The translations under genes were made by a program, and so were the position numbers. A DNA stretch of 64,000 bases from Streptomyces sp. NRRL F-5135 (GTDB taxonomy: Bacteria > Actinomycetota > Actinomycetes > Streptomycetales > Streptomycetaceae). The stretch's first letter is position 1; every line of letters starts with the position of its first letter. The notes beneath the pieces are model-generated. The model worked only from the letters and a program-made list of their open reading frames with translations. It did not search any database and was not told the DNA's origin. Shown piece after piece: positions 9,160 through 17,552 of this stretch. The stretch is from NCBI RefSeq assembly GCF_000719775.1, contig NZ_JOHR01000026.1, positions 8,864-72,863 of the forward strand. The letters are read 5' to 3'.

Positions 9160-9162
9160 ACT
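9157..9162 (+). promoter_or_regulatory. -10-like TAGACT overlapping the radA stop, before disA
   Basis: The radA stop codon TAG is the first half of TAGACT, a good actinobacterial -10 hexamer, 41 bp before the disA GTG. It suggests that disA has a private promoter inside the end of radA, besides read-through. No convincing -35 was seen. Confidence 0.4.
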
Positions 9163-9203
9163 TTGCCCTGGTCTCGCCCATCCGTACGAGCCGGAGGAGT
9201 GCA

Positions 9204-10328
9204 GTGGCAGCCAACGACCGGGCATCAGCACCCGGAAAGTCCGGCCCGGGCTCCGGCAACGAAGCGCTGATGCGCGCCTCCTTGAGCGCGGTGGCGCCGG
9301 GTACGGCCCTGCGTGACGGCCTGGAGCGGATCCTGCGGGGGAACACCGGCGGTCTCATCGTCCTCGGCATGGACAAGTCCGTCGAGGCGATGTGCACCGG
9401 CGGCTTCGTACTGGACGTGGAGTTCACCGCGACCCGGCTGCGCGAGCTGTGCAAGCTGGACGGCGCGCTGATCCTGGACAAAGACATCACCAAGATTCTG
9501 CGGGCCGGTGTCCAGCTGGTCCCGGAGTCCTCCATCCCCACGGAGGAGACGGGCACGCGCCACCGCACCGCGGACCGGGTGTCCAAGCAGTGCGGCTTCC
9601 CCGTCGTCTCCGTGTCGCAGTCGATGCGCCTGATCGCGCTGTACGTGAACGGCGAGCGCCGGGTGCTGGAGGAGTCGGCCGCGATCCTCTCCCGCGCCAA
9701 CCAGGCGCTGGCGACCCTGGAGCGCTACAAGCTGCGCCTGGACGAGGTCGCGGGCACGCTCTCCGCGCTGGAGATCGAGGACCTGGTGACGGTCCGGGAC
9801 GTGACGGCGGTGGCACAGCGCCTGGAGATGGTGCGCCGGATCGCCACGGAGATCGCCGAGTACGTGGTGGAGCTGGGCACCGACGGCCGGCTGCTCTCCC
9901 TCCAACTGGACGAGCTGATCGCGGGCGTGGCCCCGGAGCGGGACCTGGTCGCGCGGGACTACGTGCCGGAGCCGACCGCGAAGCGGTCCCGTACGGTCGA
10001 TGAGGCGCTGGCCGAGCTCGACTCGCTGAGCCACCCGGAGCTGCTCGAACTGCCCATCGTGGCCCGCGCGCTGGGATACAGCGGGGCCCCGGAGACGCTG
10101 GACTCGGCGGTCTCGCCGCGCGGTTACCGGCTGCTGGCCAAGGTGCCGCGGCTGCCGGGCGCCATCATCGAGCGGCTGGTGGAGCACTTCGGGGGCCTGC
10201 AGAAGCTGCTGGCGGCGAGTGTGGACGACCTCCAGACGGTGGACGGGGTGGGCGAGGCGCGGGCGCGCAGTGTGCGCGAGGGCCTGTCGCGGCTGGCGGA
10301 GTCGTCCATCCTGGAGCGGTACGTCTGA
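9204..10328 (+). CDS. disA: DNA integrity scanning diadenylate cyclase DisA
   Basis: Makes c-di-AMP from two ATP molecules and scans DNA for lesions. The 374-residue protein has the N-terminal DAC domain with its DGA motif (KLDGALIL, residues 86-88) and GTRHR (117-121). A helical linker follows, and then a RuvA-like helix-hairpin-helix DNA-binding C-terminus ([20 protein letters not shown]). The GTG start has GGAGGAG 4 nt upstream. It ends in a convergent gap with the secreted protein gene. The M23 peptidase about 10 kb away is the sort of cell-wall enzyme that c-di-AMP influences in Streptomyces, but no link can be read from this sequence. Confidence 0.97.
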   Translation: MAANDRASAPGKSGPGSGNEALMRASLSAVAPGTALRDGLERILRGNTGGLIVLGMDKSVEAMCTGGFVLDVEFTATRLRELCKLDGALILDKDITKILRAGVQLVPESSIPTEETGTRHRTADRVSKQCGFPVVSVSQSMRLIALYVNGERRVLEESAAILSRANQALATLERYKLRLDEVAGTLSALEIEDLVTVRDVTAVAQRLEMVRRIATEIAEYVVELGTDGRLLSLQLDELIAGVAPERDLVARDYVPEPTAKRSRTVDEALAELDSLSHPELLELPIVARALGYSGAPETLDSAVSPRGYRLLAKVPRLPGAIIERLVEHFGGLQKLLAASVDDLQTVDGVGEARARSVREGLSRLAESSILERYV

Positions 10329-10346
10329 CCACCCTGGAGCGGGTGG
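10329..10346. terminator. short stem-loop after disA
   Basis: CCACCC-N6-GGGTGG directly follows the disA stop codon and precedes a convergent gene. The 6-bp stem is modest, so this is a tentative terminator. Confidence 0.4.
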
Positions 10347-10389
10347 GTCCGACCGCCCGGGAGCGTCAGTACGGTACGGCCGTCGGCCG

Positions 10390-11346
10390 TCAGTCCTTCT
10401 CCAGGCGGATCGACTGCCGGCCCTGCTCCACGGACACGCCCGGCGCCTTGGCCTCGACCAGGTACGTGCCGGCACCGACCGGTGCGGCGGGCGGGGTCGC
10501 GCACTCGGGACGGCTCTGCTTGCGGTCCCATTCCACGGTCCGCGTAACGGTCGCCCCCGCCGGCACCTCGAACAGCAGCCGGCCGTCCTTCGCACAGTCC
10601 TCGGACGACCACACCTGCTCGTCGTCCGCGTCGGTGATCGTCAGGACGACGGCCTTCGGGCCGAGGTCCGTCTTGCAGGTCGTGCCGGAGGAGTTGGTGA
10701 CGGCCAGCCGGAACCCCGGCTTCTCGTCCGGCCCGTAGGCCACCTTGCTGGTGAGGAGGCGCAGACTGATCGCGCCTGACGGGCAGTTGGGGAGAGCGGA
10801 GTCGGCCGGCACCTGGCGGCCCGGGGTGCCCCCGCCGCCCGTACCACCGCCGGCGCCGCTCCCGGCACCGCCGCCGGACGCCGAGCCGCCGGAGCCCGCG
10901 GAACCCGAACCGGAGCCGCCCGTACCGGCGGTGTCGCCGCCCTCGGCGCCACCGTTCTTCCCGTCGCCGCTCCCGGTGTCCGAACCGGAGCCGCCCGAGC
11001 CGCCGGAGCCGCCGGACGAGCCGTCGCCACCGTCGTCGCCGGATCCGCCGGAGCCTTCCGAATCTCCGCCGCCACCGGGCTGTTCGCTGATGGCGGGACC
11101 CGAGCCGGGCGGTCCGGGCGTGATGGAGGCCGCGGGATTCGCGCCGTCGGACGCGTCCTTGCCCTTCCCTCCGCCGCCCCCGGCGGAGGTGACGACCCAT
11201 ACGACGAGCAGCGCGAGCAGCACGACCAGCGTCGCCGCGACAGCCCTCCGTCGCCAGTAGATGGTGGAGGGAAGCGGCCCGACCGGATTGCGCAGAGATC
11301 CCACGACAAGAACTCTACGAGAGATCGGCTCCAACTCCCGCCCCAT
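10390..11346 (-). CDS. membrane-anchored or secreted protein with Gly/Ser linker and Ig-like C-domain
   Basis: About 318 residues. A short basic N-terminus is followed by one membrane span (AVAATLVVLLALLVVWVV, residues ~35-53), a ~125-residue Gly/Ser/Asp-rich linker, and a ~130-residue C-terminal domain. That domain contains CPSGAISLRLLTSKVAYGP, AVTNSSGTTCKTDLG and VPAGATVTRTVEWDRKQ, a beta-sandwich pattern with paired cysteines. It is probably displayed outside the membrane; the function is unknown. The start could be the ATG at 11346 or the GTG at 11304 (VGSLRNPVG); neither has a clear ribosome site. It diverges from the PAP2 gene. Confidence 0.7.
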   Translation of the reverse strand: MGRELEPISRRVLVVGSLRNPVGPLPSTIYWRRRAVAATLVVLLALLVVWVVTSAGGGGGKGKDASDGANPAASITPGPPGSGPAISEQPGGGGDSEGSGGSGDDGGDGSSGGSGGSGGSGSDTGSGDGKNGGAEGGDTAGTGGSGSGSAGSGGSASGGGAGSGAGGGTGGGGTPGRQVPADSALPNCPSGAISLRLLTSKVAYGPDEKPGFRLAVTNSSGTTCKTDLGPKAVVLTITDADDEQVWSSEDCAKDGRLLFEVPAGATVTRTVEWDRKQSRPECATPPAAPVGAGTYLVEAKAPGVSVEQGRQSIRLEKD

Positions 11347-11485
11347 ATACCGTCCGGCCCGGCAACTTTTGAGGATCATCGTTCCACGGCGTGGTGTTCG
11401 GCTCGTCCCCGGATGACCCACGCCATCCGCTTTCGTCGGGCGCCCGTCACGGGCCTCCTGGTCGGGGAACCCCCGGCGAACTCTG

Positions 11486-11491
11486 TACGTT
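11486..11491 (+). promoter_or_regulatory. -10 element for a leaderless PAP2 transcript
   Basis: TACGTT lies exactly 6 nt before the ATG at 11498 and no ribosome site is present. Confidence 0.45.
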
Positions 11492-11497
11492 CTCCTC

Positions 11498-12157
11498 ATG
11501 AACAGCAGCGCAACCAGCGATCTGTATCGCGACATCCTCGACTTCGCCCATACCACCCCCACGTGGTTCCAGCACCTGGCCGAGCTCTGGACGGAGGCCG
11601 GACTGCTGTTGTTCGGTCTGCTCTTCATAACGGTCTGGTGGTCGGACCGCACCAAGGGCTCACGGGCCGTCGCCCTGGCCCTCCTCGCCCCGCTCGCCAC
11701 CGCCATCGCCTACGCGTGCAGCGAGCTCACCAAGTCCTTCCTGACCGAGGACAGACCGTGCAGGGCGGTCGCCGGAGCCGCGGCTCCGCTGGTCACCTGC
11801 CCGCCGGTGGGCGACTGGTCCTTCCCGAGCAACCACTCCACGATCGGTGCGGCCGCCGCGATCGCCCTCGTGATCTGCCGGCCGCTGCTGGCCTGGCTCA
11901 CCGTGCCGATGGCGGTGCTGATGGCGTTCTCCCGGGTCTTCGTCGGCGTCCACTACCCGCATGACGTGGCGGTCGGCCTGGTGCTGGGCGGCGTGGTGGC
12001 GACGCTGGTGATGCTGGCGGCCGTACGGCCCGTCCAGGGGCTCGTGGAGGCGATGCGCACCAGCCGGTCGGGGCTCGCGCTGTTCCTGGCCGGCCCGGGA
12101 GAGGGAGCGGGCGGCGGACACCGACGCGCGCGGGCGCGCGCCCGCACCGGAGCCTGA
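11498..12157 (+). CDS. PAP2-family (phosphatidic acid phosphatase 2) membrane phosphatase
   Basis: A 219-residue integral membrane protein with about five membrane spans. It shows the three PAP2 motifs in order: KSFLTEDRPCR, SFPSNHST and RVFVGVHYPHDVAVG. These carry the Lys/Arg, His and Arg/His/Asp residues of the acid-phosphatase site, which faces the outside. Likely substrates are lipid pyrophosphates such as undecaprenyl pyrophosphate, but the substrate cannot be fixed. The Arg-rich end (about residues 198-219) is low complexity. Confidence 0.9.
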   Translation: MNSSATSDLYRDILDFAHTTPTWFQHLAELWTEAGLLLFGLLFITVWWSDRTKGSRAVALALLAPLATAIAYACSELTKSFLTEDRPCRAVAGAAAPLVTCPPVGDWSFPSNHSTIGAAAAIALVICRPLLAWLTVPMAVLMAFSRVFVGVHYPHDVAVGLVLGGVVATLVMLAAVRPVQGLVEAMRTSRSGLALFLAGPGEGAGGGHRRARARARTGA

Positions 12158-12310
12158 CGGCGCGCGACCGCACGAGCGCTGCGAAACGGTGCCGCGCACG
12201 CGGGCGTACGTCCGTCAGGGTGCGATCGCACGCGCCCCGGCGACAACCTCCGGCGTATGCCCGCCCGCTGCACCGTACTCGCGCCCTCCCGTGCCAGGAT
12301 CGGAAGTGCC

Positions 12311-13393
12311 ATGACTGCTACTTCCCCGCACTCGCCCCCCACGCCGCCCCATACGACTCCGCCGCACACGGCCCCGGCCACCGCGGCCGCGGCCCCCGCA
12401 CCCCCGGCCCCCGCCGGTGCCCCGCCGGCCGAGAGCGTCCCGGACCGCAGGGCCCCGGCCTCCGCGCTCCCGGCCTCCGCGCTCCCGGCCTCCGGCGGGG
12501 CGACGGTGACGGCCGGCGACCCGGCCGCGCTGCACACCCCCGTCATCGCGTGGTTCGAGACCAACGCGCGCGACCTTCCCTGGCGCCGCCCAGAGGCGGG
12601 CGCCTGGGGTGTGATGGTCAGTGAGTTCATGCTCCAGCAGACCCCCGTCAGCCGGGTGCTCCCGGTGTACGAACAGTGGCTCGCCCGCTGGCCCCGCCCC
12701 GCCGACCTGGCCGCCGAGGCGCCGGGCGAGGCGGTCCGCGCGTGGGGACGGCTCGGCTACCCGCGCCGCGCGCTGCGGCTGCACGGCGCGGCCCAGGCGA
12801 TAACGGAGCGGTACGACGGTGACGTACCCCGCGAGCACGCGCAGCTGCTCTCGCTGCCCGGGATCGGCGAGTACACGGCGGCGGCGGTGGCCTCGTTCGC
12901 GTACGGACAGCGCCACGCCGTGCTGGACACCAACGTCCGCCGGGTGTTCGCCCGCGCCGTGACCGGTGTCCAGTACCCGCCGAACGCGACGACGGCCGCC
13001 GAGCGCAAGCTCGCCCGCGCGCTGCTGCCCGAGGACCCCGGTACGGCGGCCCGCTGGGCCGCGTCCTCCATGGAACTGGGCGCCCTGGTGTGCACGGCCA
13101 AGAACGAGGGGTGCGCACGCTGCCCGATCGCCACCCGGTGCGCCTGGCGGCTGGCCGGCAAGCCCGCGCACGAGGGTCCGGCGCGGCGCGGCCAGACCTA
13201 CGCGGGTACGGACCGCCAGGTGCGGGGCCGCCTCCTCGCCGTCCTGCGCGACGCGCCGGGCCCGGTCGCGCAGGCGGTCCTGGACACCGTGTGGAACGAG
13301 CCCGTGCAGCGGGCCAGGGCGCTGGACGGCCTGGTCGCCGACGGTCTGGTCGAGCCCCTGGACAACGGCCTCTACCGGCTGCCACAGGGCTGA
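12311..13393 (+). CDS. mutY: A/G-specific adenine DNA glycosylase
   Basis: Removes adenine mispaired with 8-oxoguanine. About 360 residues: the first ~75 are Pro/Ala-rich low complexity, and the catalytic domain then starts at HTPVIAWFETNARDLPWR. It has the catalytic Glu in SEFMLQQTPVSRV, the helix-hairpin-helix LPGIGEYTAAAVASFA, and the Asp in VLDTNVRRV. The 4Fe-4S loop C-x6-C-x2-C-x5-C is in CTAKNEGCARCPIATRC. The usual MutT-like C-terminal domain is replaced by a short ~80-residue region. The ATG at 12311 has GGAAG 5 nt upstream. A frame opening at 12257 is less likely. Confidence 0.94.
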   Translation: MTATSPHSPPTPPHTTPPHTAPATAAAAPAPPAPAGAPPAESVPDRRAPASALPASALPASGGATVTAGDPAALHTPVIAWFETNARDLPWRRPEAGAWGVMVSEFMLQQTPVSRVLPVYEQWLARWPRPADLAAEAPGEAVRAWGRLGYPRRALRLHGAAQAITERYDGDVPREHAQLLSLPGIGEYTAAAVASFAYGQRHAVLDTNVRRVFARAVTGVQYPPNATTAAERKLARALLPEDPGTAARWAASSMELGALVCTAKNEGCARCPIATRCAWRLAGKPAHEGPARRGQTYAGTDRQVRGRLLAVLRDAPGPVAQAVLDTVWNEPVQRARALDGLVADGLVEPLDNGLYRLPQG

Positions 13394-13451
13394 CGGCTCC
13401 CCGCGAGGCGCCGCCCCCGCCCTGCCGGGCACCGTCCTCTCCCCTGTGTCC

Positions 13452-13523
13452 TTACTCGCAGTAACGACTGTTCATGGCCGTTACACAACCGATGGACAGC
13501 CGTGCGTCCACCGACGGCTGTCC
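13452..13523. promoter_or_regulatory. inverted repeats in the sigE upstream region
   Basis: Two dyads sit in the 233-bp gap between mutY and sigE. GTAACG (13461-13466) pairs with CGTTAC (13479-13484), and an additional TTAC/GTAA pair lies just before. A perfect 10-bp inverted repeat, GGACAGCCGT (13494-13503) and ACGGCTGTCC (13514-13523), is separated by 10 bp. In Streptomyces coelicolor the sigE promoter is activated by CseB, so one of these could be its site; the second dyad could alternatively terminate mutY transcription. Confidence 0.45.
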
Positions 13524-13626
13524 CCGACAACCCCGTGACAAGCGCTCCGTAATTTCGGTGCCGTAACGCGACGCGAAGACGCGAAGGCGCGAAGGTACGC
13601 AGGTCATGGGGTCGGAGGCGGTTGGC

Positions 13627-14346
13627 ATGGCGCAGGGCGAGGTGCTCGGTTTCGAGGAGTACGTACGTACCCGGCAGGAGGCCCTGCTGCGCAGCGCACG
13701 GCGGCTGGTGCCCGACCCGGTCGACGCCCAGGACCTGTTGCAGACCGCCCTGGCCCGTACGTTCGGCCGCTGGGACGGCATCGAGGACAAGTCCCTGGCC
13801 GACGCCTATCTGCGCCGCGTCATGATCAACACGCGTACTGAGTGGTGGCGGGCCCGCCGGCTGGAGGAGGTCCCCACCGAGGAGCTGCCCGACGCGCGCG
13901 TCGAGGACGGCACCGAGCAGCGCGCGGACCGGGCGCTGCTGATGGACGTCCTCGGAGTGCTGGCGCCGAAGCAACGCAGTGTCGTCGTGCTGCGACACTG
14001 GGAGCAGATGAGTACGGAGGAGACCGCTGCCGCGCTCGGCATGTCGGCGGGTACGGTCAAGAGCACGCTGCACCGCGCGCTGGCCCGGCTCCGGCAGGAG
14101 CTGGAGAACCGGGAGCGGGACGGCCGGACGGTCCGGGAGGACCGGCCGGACCGGAGCGGCCCGGCGGTCCGGGACGGCCGGGTGGCCGAGGGCGGCCGGG
14201 TGGCCGGGAAGGGCCCGGCGGTCCGGGGCGTCCCCGCCCGGGGTCCGCGGGTGCGCCGCGCGGTGTGCGGGGATTCCGTACGAGGGGACGCGGTACGCGC
14301 GGAAGCCGTACGCGAGGAAGTGGGGCGGGAGAGGTGCGCGGCCTGA
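13627..14346 (+). CDS. sigE: ECF RNA polymerase sigma factor SigE with an expanded C-terminal tail
   Basis: Directs RNA polymerase to cell-envelope stress genes. Residues ~8-78 are sigma region 2 (FEEYVRTRQEALLRSA, VDAQDLLQTALARTFGRW) and ~100-160 are region 4 (PKQRSVVVLRHWEQMST, TAAALGMSAGTVKSTLHRAL). The ATG at 13627 has GGAGG 8 nt upstream; an in-frame ATG at 13606 is less well placed. Residues ~163-239 form a low-complexity Arg/Gly/Asp/Val tail built from degenerate repeats, whereas the S. coelicolor protein as I recall it is about 176 residues. The final ERCAA is like the normal end, so the tail looks like an insertion. First gene of the sigE-cseABC operon. Confidence 0.95.
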   Translation: MAQGEVLGFEEYVRTRQEALLRSARRLVPDPVDAQDLLQTALARTFGRWDGIEDKSLADAYLRRVMINTRTEWWRARRLEEVPTEELPDARVEDGTEQRADRALLMDVLGVLAPKQRSVVVLRHWEQMSTEETAAALGMSAGTVKSTLHRALARLRQELENRERDGRTVREDRPDRSGPAVRDGRVAEGGRVAGKGPAVRGVPARGPRVRRAVCGDSVRGDAVRAEAVREEVGRERCAA

Positions 14347-15068
14347 GAGCTCTCGTACGGCCGGGACGACCGGACCGGCCGGGGGGTGGACCGTACGCGG
14401 CGGGCGACCGGGGCATGACCGGGCTCGCCGCGTTCGGCGTGCTCGCGGCCGGCCTCCTGCTGTCCGGCTGCTCGACCGGTGGTACGGGTACGAGGGACGA
14501 GGGCGCGGCCGTGCACGTACCGGCGGTCCAGGGTGCGCCCACCCCCACGACGAGCGCGTCCGCCCCGGCCAGGACCGTCGAGCCCGTGTCCCTCCTGCGC
14601 AAGGACCCCAAGGTCAACGCGCGGATCAAGGCCGACCTCAAGCCGTGCGCGGGGGACGCGTACCCGCTGGACACCTCGTACGGGAACCTCACCGGCTCGG
14701 CCGCCGCGGATGTGGTGATCAACGTGATGACGTGCGAGGACTCCGTCGGGATCGCGACGTATGTGTACCGCGCGAAGGACGGCGACGCGGGCGGGGGCTA
14801 CGAGAACGTGTTCGCGGCCGAGGAGCCCGCCGTCTACGCCACCATCGACCGCGGGGAACTGGTCGTCACGCAGCAGATCTACGCCGGGGACGACTCCGTG
14901 TCGTATCCCTCGGGCGAGGAGGTCATCACCTACAGCTGGGCGGGCAGCGCGTTCAACGAGCGCTTCCGGGTGCGCAACAGCTACAGCAAGGCGGTGGGCA
15001 AGGGGGGCATGGAAGTACCCGCTGTACCCGCCGTGCCCGCGTCGCCGGTTCCGGCGCCTGACGACTGA
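14334..15068 (+). CDS. cseA: CseA lipoprotein, modulator of the sigE/cse envelope-stress system
   Basis: An extracytoplasmic lipoprotein of about 244 residues; in S. coelicolor loss of CseA raises sigE expression. The n-region is Arg-rich, then MTGLAAFGVLAAGLLLSGC gives a hydrophobic core and the lipobox LSGC. The mature domain includes NARIKADLKPCAGDAYPLD, NVMTCEDSVGIATYVYRA and EEVITYSWAGSAFNERF, with two cysteines that could pair. The GTG at 14334 overlaps the end of sigE by 13 nt, which fits translational coupling and supplies the positive n-region that the later ATG at 14415 would lack. A tandem repeat spans its stop codon. Confidence 0.88.
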   Translation: MRGLRALVRPGRPDRPGGGPYAAGDRGMTGLAAFGVLAAGLLLSGCSTGGTGTRDEGAAVHVPAVQGAPTPTTSASAPARTVEPVSLLRKDPKVNARIKADLKPCAGDAYPLDTSYGNLTGSAAADVVINVMTCEDSVGIATYVYRAKDGDAGGGYENVFAAEEPAVYATIDRGELVVTQQIYAGDDSVSYPSGEEVITYSWAGSAFNERFRVRNSYSKAVGKGGMEVPAVPAVPASPVPAPDD

Positions 15069-15156
15069 TAGCTGACGACTGACGGCTGACCGCTGACCGC
15101 GAGCGGCGGCGGACCGACGACCGATACACACGACGACCGACACGCACGACGACTGA
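15058..15156. repeat. two tandem repeat families across the cseA stop and cseA-cseB gap
   Basis: A 14-bp unit CTGACGACTGATAG / CTGACGACTGACGG (15058-15085) includes the cseA stop TGA at 15066-15068 and is followed by two 7-bp CTGACCG copies. Then a 16-bp unit beginning CGACGACCGA repeats at 15115-15130 and 15131-15146, with a partial third copy. These arrays fill the spacer before cseB. Confidence 0.88.
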
Positions 15157-15173
15157 ACGGAGTGAGCCGGGGC

Positions 15174-15875
15174 ATGGCAGAGACGCATGTCCTCTTCGTC
15201 GAGGACGACGACGTCATCCGGGAGGCGACACAGCTCGCGCTGGAACGGGTGGGATTCACGGTCACGGCCATGCCGGACGGGCTGTCGGGCCTGGAGTCCT
15301 TCCGCGCCGACCGGCCGGACATCGCGCTCCTGGACGTGATGCTGCCGGGCATGGACGGGGTGAGCCTGTGCCGCCGCATCCGCGATGAGTCGACCGTGCC
15401 CGTGATCATGCTCTCGGCGCGCGCGGACTCCATCGACGTGGTGCTCGGGCTGGAGGCCGGCGCGGACGACTACGTGACCAAACCCTTCGACGGGGCGGTC
15501 CTGGTGGCCCGCATCAGGGCCGTACTGCGCCGCTTCGGACACGCGGGCCGGGAGCCCGGTGAGTCCGACGGAACCGGTGGCTCCGCCGGGGGCGTGCTGT
15601 CCTTCGGCGACCTGGAGGTCGACACGGAGGGGATGGAGGTGCGCCGCAAGGGCGCGCCGGTGGCGCTGACTCCGACGGAGATGCGGCTGCTGCTGGAGTT
15701 CTCGTCGGCGCCCGGGACCGTGCTCTCCCGTGACCGGCTGCTGGAACGCGTCTGGGACTACGGCTGGGGCGGGGACACCCGGGTGGTGGACGTCCATGTC
15801 CAGCGGCTGCGCGCCAAGATCGGGCAGGACCGGATCGACACGGTCCGCGGCTTCGGTTACAAACTCAAGGCTTGA
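15174..15875 (+). CDS. cseB: response regulator CseB (OmpR/PhoB family)
   Basis: DNA-binding partner of the CseC kinase; in S. coelicolor it activates the sigE promoter on envelope damage. About 233 residues. The receiver domain (~4-120) has acidic VEDDDV, the phospho-acceptor Asp in LLDVMLPGMDG (near residue 54), LSARADS and the TKPFDG lysine. The C-terminal winged helix (~135-230) has VALTPTEMRLLLEF and TRVVDVHVQRLRAKIG. I use the ATG at 15174 because the protein then begins MAETHVLFVEDD as in the orthologue; a GTG at 15162 would add four residues. Confidence 0.96.
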   Translation: MAETHVLFVEDDDVIREATQLALERVGFTVTAMPDGLSGLESFRADRPDIALLDVMLPGMDGVSLCRRIRDESTVPVIMLSARADSIDVVLGLEAGADDYVTKPFDGAVLVARIRAVLRRFGHAGREPGESDGTGGSAGGVLSFGDLEVDTEGMEVRRKGAPVALTPTEMRLLLEFSSAPGTVLSRDRLLERVWDYGWGGDTRVVDVHVQRLRAKIGQDRIDTVRGFGYKLKA

Positions 15876-15969
15876 CGCGGGCGCGCGGGCGCGCTGGGCG
15901 CGGACGGCGCGGGCGCGGTGACGCGTCCGTGGGGGCGACGAGCCGGGTGGGACAAGGTGTGACAGTGGT

Positions 15970-17292
15970 ATGAAACGGCGCGCTCTGAGCACCGGCGTCC
16001 GGTGGAAGATCAGTATCGCGATCGCGGCCGTCGGCGCGCTGGTCGCCGTGGCGCTGAGCCTCGTGGTGCACAACTCGGCCCGGGTCTCGATGCTGGACAA
16101 CGCGCGCGAGGTGCAGCTGGAACGGTTGCTGTTCGCGCAGCGGATGTACGACTCCACCAAGGAGGCCAAGTTCGGCACCAAGATCAATGACCCGGCGCTG
16201 CCGCCCGAGCTGCGGGCGAAGGCGCAGCAGGGACGGCGCGCGACCTACGTCCAGGAGGCCGACGACGGCGGGGTGCCGGACGTGTGGGCGGCGGTCCCGA
16301 TGGGCAACGGCTCGGTGCTCTCGCTGCACAGCAAGTTCGCCGACCGCAGCACGACGATCATGAAGGACCTGGACCGCTCCCTGCTCATCGGCTCGGTCTC
16401 GGTGGTCTTCGGCGGCTGCGCGCTCGGGGTCCTGGTGGGCGGGCAGCTCTCGCGCCGGCTGCGCAGGGCGGCCGCCGCGGCGGTCCGGGTGGCCCAGGGG
16501 AACACGGAGGTACGGGTCGGGGAGGCCATCGGCGGAGTCGTCCGGGACGAGACGGACGAGCTGGCCCGCGCGGTGGACGCGCTGACCGACGCGCTGAACG
16601 AGCGGATCGAGGCCGAGCGCCGGGTCACCGCCGACATCGCGCACGAGCTGCGCACCCCGGTCACGGGGCTGCTCACGGCGGCCGAACTGCTGCCGCCCGG
16701 CCGCCCCTCGGAACTGGTACGGGACCGGGCGCAGGCGTTGCGGACGCTGGTGGAGGACGTCCTGGAGGTGGCCAGGCTGGACGGCGCCTCGGAGCGTGCC
16801 GAGCTCCAGGAGCTCGCGCTCGGTGAGTTCGTGGCGCGGCGCGTGGCCGTGCTGGACCCGGCGGTCGAGGTCAAGGTGGTCCACGACTCGTGGGTCTGCA
16901 CGGATCCGCGCCGCCTGGAGCGCATCCTGGGCAATCTGCTGACGAACGCGGCCAAGCACGGCTCGGCACCGGTCGAGGTCACCGTCGAGGGCCGGGTCGT
17001 GCGCGTACGGGACCACGGGCCCGGCTTCCCCGAGGCGCTGCTGCGCGAGGGCCCGAGCCGGTTCCGTACGGGCTCGACCGACCGCGCGGGCCACGGCCAC
17101 GGCCTCGGTCTGACGATCGCGGCGGGCCAGGCCCGGGTGCTGGGCGCGCGGCTGACCTTCCGCAACGCCGCCCCGACGGGGGTGCCGGAGCGGGCGGGCG
17201 GGGGCGGCGCGATCGCCGTGCTCTGGCTGCCGGAACACGCCCCGACGACGACGGGCAGCTTCCCGGTACTCAAGCTCGCGGACCCGGCGTAG
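15970..17292 (+). CDS. cseC: sensor histidine kinase CseC
   Basis: A 440-residue membrane sensor of cell-envelope stress that phosphorylates CseB. TM1 is residues ~15-35 (SIAIAAVGALVAVALSLVV) and TM2 is ~138-160 (LLIGSVSVVFGGCALGVLV), with a ~100-residue extracytoplasmic sensor between. Then follow a HAMP linker, the His in ADIAHELRTPVTG, the N box LGNLLTNAAKHG, the G1 box VRDHGPGFPEALL and the G2 box GHGHGLGLTIA. Last gene of the sigE operon; a strong terminator follows at 17382. Confidence 0.96.
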   Translation: MKRRALSTGVRWKISIAIAAVGALVAVALSLVVHNSARVSMLDNAREVQLERLLFAQRMYDSTKEAKFGTKINDPALPPELRAKAQQGRRATYVQEADDGGVPDVWAAVPMGNGSVLSLHSKFADRSTTIMKDLDRSLLIGSVSVVFGGCALGVLVGGQLSRRLRRAAAAAVRVAQGNTEVRVGEAIGGVVRDETDELARAVDALTDALNERIEAERRVTADIAHELRTPVTGLLTAAELLPPGRPSELVRDRAQALRTLVEDVLEVARLDGASERAELQELALGEFVARRVAVLDPAVEVKVVHDSWVCTDPRRLERILGNLLTNAAKHGSAPVEVTVEGRVVRVRDHGPGFPEALLREGPSRFRTGSTDRAGHGHGLGLTIAAGQARVLGARLTFRNAAPTGVPERAGGGGAIAVLWLPEHAPTTTGSFPVLKLADPA

Positions 17293-17381
17293 GGCCCCAC
17301 CCGGGTGAGCCGCCGGGCGCGCCATGGCCGGACGCCCCTGTCCGGGCCCCGGGCGGGCTTCTGCTCGTACCGCGGACGGCG

Positions 17382-17421
17382 AGGGCCCCTGGCGCGCGGC
17401 ATTCCGCGCGTCAGGGGCCCT
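17382..17421. terminator. strong stem-loop terminator after cseC
   Basis: An 18-bp inverted repeat with one mismatch (arms 17382-17399 and 17404-17421) and a 4-nt CATT loop lies between cseC and the convergent exporter gene. The GC-rich stem lacks a U-tract; it probably serves both directions. Confidence 0.82.
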
Positions 17422-17552
17422 AGGTGTGCTGTCCGGCCGATCTTCGCGGGCCCGGGGGAGGGGAGGCGGCCGGGCCGGCGCCGGCTTCAAGCCGGGCGCC
17501 GTCCCCCCGTCCCCGGTCCGCCGTGTCGCGTGCCCCGTCGCCCTGGCCGGGC

